Shown here piece after piece: positions 58,296 to 64,000 of a DNA stretch of 64,000 nucleotides; the first letter of the stretch is position 1; each line of letters opens with the position of its first letter. Where the stretch lies: contig NZ_CP135990.1 in the NCBI RefSeq assembly GCF_030315915.2, positions 2,108,001-2,172,000 of the forward strand. Reading direction: 5' to 3'. The position numbers were made by a program, and so were the translations under genes. The notes below the pieces were generated by a model that searched no databases, was not told where the DNA came from, and saw only the letters and a list, made by a program, of their open reading frames with translations. The DNA is from Providencia zhijiangensis (GTDB lineage: Bacteria > Pseudomonadota > Gammaproteobacteria > Enterobacterales > Enterobacteriaceae).

Positions 58296-59645
58296 TTACA
58301 TTTTAAAGCGATAAGTCGTTGTCATCGAACCGGACAACGAATGTGCGCGACGCGACTCACCATCATACAGTTTTGGTGTGGAGTTATCAGACTCTTGCTG
58401 GTGGTGCCAGCCCATACCGCCACTTAATGAAACTGACAAGTTCTCAGTTGGCTTCCAGTAAGTAAATAAGCCAACCTGACCTTGTTTTAAACGCTCACCA
58501 GAGTAAGAAAATTCACTGTAGTTACTATTAGCCCCGACTGACCAAGTTGGGTTAACTTGATATTCTGCTTTTAATGCCAGCATGGTTTCGCCATCACGCA
58601 CATAGTCGATATCTGCATAAGCTGGTGAGTTAAAACGTCCACGGGTGTTACCAATTGGGTTACGCGCAAATTGCCCTACTCCATTGGTTTTATGTGCGGT
58701 GGTATGCGTGATTCCCGTCATTAGAGTCCACGGCGTTTCTGGAACGCGCCACTCAATTTCACCCGCATAGTGCCAAGCACGCTTATCAAAGTTTTGTTTG
58801 CCGCGTTTGGTATCTGTCGATGTACGTTTACCATCGCTACCGTATTCATGACCATAAATTTGAGAAGATAAGGTGATATCTGAGTTTAGTTTGTATTTGA
58901 TCTCTAAGCCTTGTTGACGGAAAACATCATCCGCCTGACCAATAAAGTAAGAGGCTTTCAATGGTTTGGTGTTGTAGTTAATGCCACCCGTAACCACATG
59001 GTTGATATCATGATTGACACCATTTCCGTCACGGAAATACATTCTGTCAATATTCGGGCTATCACGACGCATTACTTTGCCATCAAGATAGAGTAAATCT
59101 AAGTTCCAATCGCTAATTGCGGTGTTGGTATAATAACCATTATAGGTGTTTAAAGATAAACGCTGAGAGTTGGTAAAAATACCTGTATTTTTCAACGTGA
59201 ACCAACCCGCTTTACCTTTGAAATTAACGGGTTCAAAGTCTAATTTGAATTTAGCGTAACGTTGACCAATTTTGTTATAGCCTTTCGCTTCACCATCATC
59301 GTTATATAAAATCGCTCGGGAGGCGAAGTCTTTACTTGCCGCCAGTTTGATCGCGCCATAATAAGAGGCATCAAACCCGATAAAATCGGCAAAATATCCG
59401 GATTGGTAATCTAACTGAATATTCTGACCCCAAGCTTGTGCAACTTGTTTTCTGTAACGCTGCTCATTGGCATCGTAACGGTTTTCTGACTTTAGGTATT
59501 TCCACATATTTCGTGTAGAAAGCTCTAACTCAGAGTCTGCAACAAATGAGTTTTCCTTGATGGCATTTTCCCAATCGCCAGCATTAGCCCCAAACGCAAC
59601 GAAACAAGATGGAAACAATATTAACGCTATTTTTTTGACTTTCAT
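58296..59645 (-). CDS. OprD/ChiP-family outer-membrane porin
   Basis: A 449-residue beta-barrel protein with a signal peptide (cut near ANAGDWE, residue 23). The start of the mature part, SELELSTRNMW, then AWGQNIQLDYQSGYFADFIGFDASYYGAIKL and GQRYAKFKLDFEPVNFKGKAGWFTLKNTGIFTNSQRL, follow the OprD family pattern (N-terminal strands, then loop and a set of long strands with aromatic belts). OprD relatives take up amino acids, peptides or chitin sugars. It is co-transcribed with the lipoprotein nucleotidase, suggesting a role in nucleotide or nucleoside salvage; this is inference. Confidence 0.75.
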   Translation of the reverse strand: MKVKKIALILFPSCFVAFGANAGDWENAIKENSFVADSELELSTRNMWKYLKSENRYDANEQRYRKQVAQAWGQNIQLDYQSGYFADFIGFDASYYGAIKLAASKDFASRAILYNDDGEAKGYNKIGQRYAKFKLDFEPVNFKGKAGWFTLKNTGIFTNSQRLSLNTYNGYYTNTAISDWNLDLLYLDGKVMRRDSPNIDRMYFRDGNGVNHDINHVVTGGINYNTKPLKASYFIGQADDVFRQQGLEIKYKLNSDITLSSQIYGHEYGSDGKRTSTDTKRGKQNFDKRAWHYAGEIEWRVPETPWTLMTGITHTTAHKTNGVGQFARNPIGNTRGRFNSPAYADIDYVRDGETMLALKAEYQVNPTWSVGANSNYSEFSYSGERLKQGQVGLFTYWKPTENLSVSLSGGMGWHHQQESDNSTPKLYDGESRRAHSLSGSMTTTYRFKM

Positions 59646-60065
59646 TTAAATTAAACCTAGTCGTGATTATTAGAATATAACTACCCGCACCCAATTTTTA
59701 TTGGGCGTTATGACACCTTGCTATCTTTCAATAAGTAACAATTTTATTTAGCTTTAATTACTGCAATAGTCTTTAATGATTATTTAATTTAAGTTGCATC
59801 CTCTATTCTTTAAGCACAATTTATTTTCTGAGCATCAAGAATAAAATCTAATTATTTTATAAGTCGAAATAATTAATCCAAACATACGGATTTGATTTAA
59901 GTTCACACTATGATTTCAGACTTATTTGGGCAATATTCAACCGCACTCTTAAGGCGCGTTTTGGGTTGATATTCATAATGAAAAGTATGCTAACGTAATT
60001 TTGTGTCAATTAACACGATCGGTGTCACAACAAACCAGATGCATTGCAAATCGCACATCATTCGA

Positions 60066-60081
60066 TGTGATATTAATCACT
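60066..60081. promoter_or_regulatory. CRP site upstream of the porin-nucleotidase operon
   Basis: TGTGA-TATTAA-TCACT matches the CRP consensus TGTGA-N6-TCACA at 9 of 10 positions. It lies about 420 bases before the porin start. A second weaker site (TGTGT-N6-ACACG) is at 60002-60017. Confidence 0.6.
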
Positions 60082-60523
60082 TTATTGGCTATTACATCTA
60101 TTAATTGAATTTCATATTTAAACAATAATTTTGCTATTTTAATCGCCCATATTTTAATGAAATGTTATTTACTAAAGTGAAATAACATTTTTATTTAAAC
60201 CAATAATATTAAAGCATGTCCTAGCTCTCCATTTTAAATAAATAGCTAAGTCAATCATCCTGTTTTTAAGCAATATACTGGTTTGATCAGTCACAATGGA
60301 GAATATTTATCACATATAGATAGATTATTTAACGCCAAATCTTTATTTGAAATAGGAATTATTCCTAGTCAATTCCATCTGGCAGCCAATATTGGTGCGT
60401 GTTTTTTACACATATATTGAATATAGATACAGTATTACTAATCAAATAGGACAATCTCTTTCCTTGTTCCTATTCAATTTATACCAATAAGGTTACCCGT
60501 AACTTATTCAGTGAATTTAAGAT

Positions 60524-60555
60524 AAAAAAAACCGATGGGTTATTATCCCATCGGT
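60524..60555 (-). terminator. Terminator of nagZ
   Basis: ACCGATGGG / CCCATCGGT with a 7-base loop at 60531-60555, followed on the minus strand by eight Ts. Confidence 0.93.
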
Positions 60556-60575
60556 TCATTTTCAACACGATTTAA

Positions 60576-61601
60576 TTAGCGGCTACGGTGTTCTTGCCAC
60601 TTTTCATGTAATTCGACTAATTGACGGTGACTTTGCTTCCAACGATCCACAGATTGTAGCTCATTCAATGAATACTGGCGGCCACTGTGATACAGCTTAG
60701 AAGCGCGGCTGTCATTTTGTTTCGGTAGGTTATCCAGTACGCTCACCGCACCTTCACGATTATTACAAACAAGGATCATGTCGCAGCCCGCATTCAATGA
60801 TGCTTTCGCTCTTTCTGGATAACTGCCCATAATGGCAGCACCTTCCATCGATAAATCATCAGAGAAGATAACGCCATCAAAACCAAGCTGCTCACGTAAT
60901 ACCGATTTTAGCCAGAATGGTGAACCACTCGCAGGACGATCGTCCGCTTGAGTATAAACCACGTGAGCTGGCATAATCGCATCAAGCAATTCACGCTGAA
61001 TAAAGTCTTTAAAAATAGACATGTCTTTGCCGCGAATTTGCTCGAGTGGGCGGTCATCTCGTGGCGTTTCTTTATGGGAATCGGCTTTGACGGCGCCGTG
61101 CCCTGGGAAGTGTTTACCTGTGGTTTTCATTCCTGCGCTGTGCATACCGCGAATAAAACGCTCTGCCATCACCATTGCAATTTCAGGATCTGCATGGAAT
61201 GAACGCTCACCAATAGCGATACTTTCATGTCCTAAATCCAACACAGGCGCAAAGCTAATGTCGATATCCATAGCAATCATTTCTGCCGCCATTAACCAGC
61301 CTGCTTCTTGTGCTAATTTAGCGCCGTCCATCTGGTTGTTCAGTGCAGCAAAAGCTTGCGCAGAAGGTAATGCGGTAAATCCATCACGAAAACGCTGTAC
61401 ACGGCCACCTTCTTGATCCACAGCAATCAATAAACGGTGTCTTGATGCATCACGGATTTGTCGCACTAACTCACGCAACTGTGCCGCATCATGGAAGTTA
61501 CGGGTAAATAAAATCAACCCGCCTACCAGTGGATGAGCTAAAATTTCACGCTCTTCGTTGTCCAGTTCATAACCCTGAACATCCAGCATTATCGGACCCA
61601 T
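60576..61601 (-). CDS. nagZ: NagZ, beta-N-acetylglucosaminidase
   Basis: A 341-residue GH3 enzyme (E. coli 341). It opens [37 protein letters not shown]; the flexible catalytic loop is [24 protein letters not shown] and the nucleophile Asp is in [11 protein letters not shown]. It removes GlcNAc from muropeptides in the cytoplasm during cell-wall recycling, which also feeds AmpC induction. I start at the ATG with GAGG 6 bases before it, not the longer upstream frame, to match the family. It follows thiK as in E. coli. Confidence 0.97.
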   Translation of the reverse strand: MGPIMLDVQGYELDNEEREILAHPLVGGLILFTRNFHDAAQLRELVRQIRDASRHRLLIAVDQEGGRVQRFRDGFTALPSAQAFAALNNQMDGAKLAQEAGWLMAAEMIAMDIDISFAPVLDLGHESIAIGERSFHADPEIAMVMAERFIRGMHSAGMKTTGKHFPGHGAVKADSHKETPRDDRPLEQIRGKDMSIFKDFIQRELLDAIMPAHVVYTQADDRPASGSPFWLKSVLREQLGFDGVIFSDDLSMEGAAIMGSYPERAKASLNAGCDMILVCNNREGAVSVLDNLPKQNDSRASKLYHSGRQYSLNELQSVDRWKQSHRQLVELHEKWQEHRSR

Positions 61602-61666
61602 AACATGCCTCACTTGATTAATTTTCACAAATTCTCGTGTATTCACGGAGATTTTATATTGCCCAA

Positions 61667-62551
61667 TCAAAGACCAAAATAGTCTCGTAATGGGGAAGAA
61701 TCATTTAAAAACTGCGCTTCTTGACGCTGGCACCACTGAACTTCATACCACATTAACGTCATGTATTTGACCCATGGCTCCCATTGTAGGCTGCGCTCTG
61801 CTAAACGCGGTTTATCTTTATAGGCGCCATAGGTGTGGCAATATTGCGTCAAAAAATAATCTCGTTGTTCTACCGTCAGGCTATTGAATTGAAAATAGGT
61901 TTCTAGGGACAACCCAATATCGGTATTTGCTGCATATTCCCAATCCACTAGCATTTTTGGCACCCCTTGCTCACACAGCACATTGCCCGGATGAATATCC
62001 ATATGGGCGGGTGCGAACTTTAACACCTTTGGCATTGGCGTGCGGAGGAAGCGACGATGTATTCGCTTCCAGCGTGCAGAGACTCTTTTATTATCAATTA
62101 AATAGCCATAATGAGCAATCTCATTACGTAACGGTAACCGGTAATTTAATACGTCATGATTATGGAGCTTAGCAACGATCCCTGCCAAGTTTTTTTGAAA
62201 TTCAAAGGAAAGAAATTGTTCGCCGCTAGGATGGTCTCCATTAACCCATTCCAATAATAACCAATGGGCATTACGCCCAATGACTTGGGGGGAATAAGGA
62301 AAATCTTTCAGTTGCTTAAGAATATGCGCTTCTTTGCGGCGATTAACGTACAACGCATTTTGCACTTGCCCATCTGAGCGGGCGATTAATTTAATGGCGG
62401 GAACTTTGTCTTGGGTTTGAGTAGAGTCTCGATATTCAACTAAATAGCTGCCACCCGATAACCCCGCTAATGGAGAGACTTCCCAGCATGATGCTAAAAC
62501 TGCTGGGAAGCATTCAGAAAGTAATGCAAACAGTGATAATTGATTACTCAA
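61667..62551 (-). CDS. thiK: ThiK, thiamine kinase
   Basis: A kinase of the aminoglycoside phosphotransferase/choline kinase fold that phosphorylates thiamine to thiamine monophosphate. The catalytic segment is [29 protein letters not shown] and the nucleotide loop is [11 protein letters not shown]. No ATG start is available. I choose TTG at 62551, overlapping the lpoB end by 8 bases and giving 294 residues with the loop at the same distance from the start as in E. coli; a GTG at 62581 would overlap lpoB by 38 bases. Position after lpoB and before nagZ matches E. coli. Confidence 0.88.
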   Translation of the reverse strand: MSNQLSLFALLSECFPAVLASCWEVSPLAGLSGGSYLVEYRDSTQTQDKVPAIKLIARSDGQVQNALYVNRRKEAHILKQLKDFPYSPQVIGRNAHWLLLEWVNGDHPSGEQFLSFEFQKNLAGIVAKLHNHDVLNYRLPLRNEIAHYGYLIDNKRVSARWKRIHRRFLRTPMPKVLKFAPAHMDIHPGNVLCEQGVPKMLVDWEYAANTDIGLSLETYFQFNSLTVEQRDYFLTQYCHTYGAYKDKPRLAERSLQWEPWVKYMTLMWYEVQWCQRQEAQFLNDSSPLRDYFGL

Positions 62552-63137
62552 TACTCTGTTTTCCAGACCACACAATTTCACCGGTTTGCACTTCCATTAA
62601 CTGCATTTCAATGCTGCGTTCTTTAGAAGAGCCTGACATGACACTGTAAATCACATACTGAGCTTGGACATAACGCCCTAAACCAATCGCTTTACTACGA
62701 GTGACCAGACTATCATCCTGCGACAATCCCAATGTTTTACGAGCAGCACTGACGACGCCTTGAGGAACCACTTTAAACTTATTGGTTTTCATGACTTCAT
62801 TGGTTAACGCAGCCGTTACCGCCTGTGAAGGCAAGCTTCCGCTAGTATTATTTTTGACAGAATCGACCAGTAAGACTTTGCCACTTTCAACACCATCATC
62901 CGCCACCATTTTATTGACTAAAGGCTGTAATGCCCCAGCCCAATCAATGGTTTGCTGCTTTGGTGGCATCGGTACTGTGTCTGTTGGTGGTGGCGGTGTT
63001 AATTCCGGCTGCTTTTCAGGCTGTTTCGGTGTTCCACCCGGTTCAACAGGAACAATTGGGGGTTTAGGCCCTTGAGGGACTGACGGACAACCTGCCAAAA
63101 TAAATGCTGCTGCTGCGACCAATAAGATCCGTTTCAT
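62544..63137 (-). CDS. lpoB: LpoB, activator of penicillin-binding protein PBP1b
   Basis: A 197-residue outer-membrane lipoprotein: lipobox FILAGC (Cys17), then a proline-rich flexible linker (PPIVPVEPGG to PPPPTDTVPMPP), then a globular domain from about residue 65 (WAGALQPLVNKMVADDGVESGKVLLVDSVKNNTSG and GLGRYVQAQYVIYSVMSG). LpoB reaches through peptidoglycan to stimulate PBP1b. GGAGAG precedes the ATG by 5 bases and the ATG overlaps the ycfL stop by 4. Operon hinT-ycfL-lpoB-thiK-nagZ as in E. coli. Confidence 0.95.
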   Translation of the reverse strand: MKRILLVAAAAFILAGCPSVPQGPKPPIVPVEPGGTPKQPEKQPELTPPPPTDTVPMPPKQQTIDWAGALQPLVNKMVADDGVESGKVLLVDSVKNNTSGSLPSQAVTAALTNEVMKTNKFKVVPQGVVSAARKTLGLSQDDSLVTRSKAIGLGRYVQAQYVIYSVMSGSSKERSIEMQLMEVQTGEIVWSGKQSIE

Positions 63138-63553
63138 TGTGACTCTCCAGCCGTTGAAGGTAAGAAAACATAGATACGCGCATTACGTGCAAGCGGAGAT
63201 GTCGTGACCTCTTTTAGCATCACTGACGAATTAGCTGGGATGACTTGAGGTTGACTCTTTGTTGAATCCACTCTCAGTCCTTGCTCGTCATACCAAAAGA
63301 TGCGATACATCACAGTGACCGGTTTCTTTTCAATATTGCTCATATTGATCGTTGCGGTCGCCGTTACGCTACCGACCTTAATCACCGGTTTTTCTACAAT
63401 CACGCCCGCGGCTAGCACGGAAGGCTCCATCACGATGCGCTGCTGATCATTAAATGATAACCCTGTTTTTTTGTTCCAAGCACAACCACTGAGAAACAGC
63501 ATAAGTAAGCCCAGTGTGGCGACGTATTTTAAGGTTGATGCAGCGCGTTTCAT
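63134..63553 (-). CDS. ycfL: YcfL, DUF1425 lipoprotein
   Basis: A 139-residue lipoprotein with lipobox LFLSGC (Cys24) and a beta-sandwich type domain: SVTATATINMSNIEKKPVTVMYRIFWYDEQGLRVD. This is the DUF1425/YcfL family whose role is unknown. It starts 6 bases after the hinT stop and overlaps lpoB, so it is translated from the same message. The ribosome-binding site is weak, suggesting coupling to hinT. Confidence 0.93.
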   Translation of the reverse strand: MKRAASTLKYVATLGLLMLFLSGCAWNKKTGLSFNDQQRIVMEPSVLAAGVIVEKPVIKVGSVTATATINMSNIEKKPVTVMYRIFWYDEQGLRVDSTKSQPQVIPANSSVMLKEVTTSPLARNARIYVFLPSTAGESQ

Positions 63554-63559
63554 GATGAA

Positions 63560-63910
63560 TTACTTAGCCAATAATGGGCCTAATGGACGTCCACCCACTA
63601 AGTGCATATGAATGTGGAAGACTTCTTGTCCTGAATGTTTGTTGCAGTTCATAATCAGGCGATAGCCATCTTCTGCAATCCCTTCTTCTTTCGCAATTTT
63701 CGCCGCCACGGTAAATAAGCGCCCTAATGCCAGCTCATCATCAACCGTCACATCATTCACGGTTGGAATTAATTTGTTCGGAATGATCAAAATATGCGTC
63801 GGCGCTTGTGCCGCGATATCACGAAATGCTGTGACCAGTTCGTCTTGATATACGATCTCAGACGGGATTTCACGTCGAATGATTTTACTGAAAATAGTCT
63901 CTTCTGCCAT
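63560..63910 (-). CDS. hinT: HinT, purine nucleoside phosphoramidase (HIT family)
   Basis: A 116-residue HIT protein (E. coli 119). The N-terminus [21 protein letters not shown] and the histidine triad [12 protein letters not shown] are diagnostic. It hydrolyses adenosine phosphoramidates in the cytoplasm. AAGGA lies 7 bases before the ATG. It begins the ycfL-lpoB-thiK-nagZ operon. In E. coli ptsG and fhuE separate it from ycfH; here ycfH follows directly. Confidence 0.96.
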   Translation of the reverse strand: MAEETIFSKIIRREIPSEIVYQDELVTAFRDIAAQAPTHILIIPNKLIPTVNDVTVDDELALGRLFTVAAKIAKEEGIAEDGYRLIMNCNKHSGQEVFHIHMHLVGGRPLGPLLAK

Positions 63911-63943
63911 GACAAATTCCTTAATAATTTAATAGTTATCTAT

Positions 63944-64000
63944 TTATTGCCCAGCGCGTAAATGGAATAAACGGTTGAAGTTTTCGGTGGTGATGTGTGC
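63944..64000 (-). CDS. ycfH: YcfH, TatD-family metal-dependent hydrolase, C-terminal end (truncated by window)
   Basis: The last 18 codons of a minus-strand gene are inside the window, encoding AHITTENFNRLFHLRAGQ. The pattern TTENFNRLFH is the conserved C-terminal helix of TatD-type hydrolases, and the position near hinT agrees with E. coli ycfH. The stop is 33 bases before the hinT start. Only the family end is visible, so identity rests on that motif and context. Confidence 0.75.
   Translation of the reverse strand, partial: AHITTENFNRLFHLRAGQ

Larger units (their letters stand above)
59646..60575. other. 930-base non-coding region upstream of the porin-nucleotidase operon
   Basis: The longest gap in the window, AT-rich. 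It holds two CRP-like sites (60002-60017 and 60066-60081), a CACATC-GATGTG palindrome (60054-60069) overlapping the second, and the nagZ terminator at its right end. A weak hairpin at about 60388-60404 is followed by a T-rich run on the plus strand. I see no coding frame; an unrecognised small RNA cannot be excluded. Confidence 0.5.

Overview
The window is chromosomal DNA from a low-GC member of the Enterobacterales, most likely Providencia (Morganellaceae). The core proteins (Icd, PurB, MnmA, Mfd, LolCDE, PhoP) are enterobacterial at near E. coli similarity and several blocks keep E. coli gene order (baeSR-yegQ-cyaR; icd-rluE-nudJ-mnmA-hflD-purB-phoPQ-roxA-pepT; ycfH-hinT-ycfL-lpoB-thiK-nagZ; mfd near ndh). 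The base composition, a MarA/SoxS/AarP-type activator and a Yersinia-type class IV adenylate cyclase fit Morganellaceae. The species call is inference; no rRNA, tRNA, insertion sequence, prophage or CRISPR array was seen.

Layout. 1-7.4 kb: the end of an RND multidrug pump operon (mdtB end, mdtC) translationally overlapped with its two-component system baeSR, then trhP/yegQ. 7.5-7.75 kb: the small RNA CyaR, recognised by its conserved seed and terminator, with a class II CRP site and an unexpected Fur box upstream. 7.8-17.3 kb: thiD, pagP, and transport or regulatory genes (pheP-like permease, MarA/SoxS-like activator, yidA, brnQ, yddG, an AGCS sodium/alanine symporter). 17.9-30.8 kb: an AT-rich accessory stretch of small, lineage-specific genes (DinI-like, two small anchored Cys-pair proteins, a Tat-targeted aminotransferase, methyltransferase, metallo-beta-lactamase-fold enzyme, cytochrome b561, DUF805, YnfC-like, a haem-oxygenase-like protein) interrupted by icd. 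30.9-40.2 kb: the conserved rluE-to-pepT block including phoPQ, which has a PhoP box in its promoter. 40.4-46.6 kb: a variant SDR, cobB, yqhA, an exported alpha/beta hydrolase divergent from a TetR regulator and SGNH hydrolase, and cyaB. 46.7-53.5 kb: lolCDE divergent from mfd. 53.6-64 kb: a degenerate YcfJ-type protein, ndh with a perfect FNR box, a nucleotidase/porin pair, then nagZ-thiK-lpoB-ycfL-hinT and the tail of ycfH.

Themes. Envelope stress and antibiotic response dominate: BaeSR with MdtBC, PhoPQ with PagP, a MarA/SoxS/AarP-like activator, LpoB and NagZ for peptidoglycan, LolCDE for lipoproteins. Global regulators appear as sites: CRP (cyaR, possibly the porin operon), Fur (upstream of cyaR), FNR (ndh, possibly a new small RNA) and PhoP (phoP, possibly pagP). 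The most notable new signals are the Fur box joined to CyaR, a candidate small RNA at about 18.3 kb, a YcfJ homologue that has lost its glycine-zipper segment, an SDR lacking the catalytic tyrosine, a Tat-exported aminotransferase, and an unassigned haem-oxygenase-fold candidate. I found no large undescribed multigene system.
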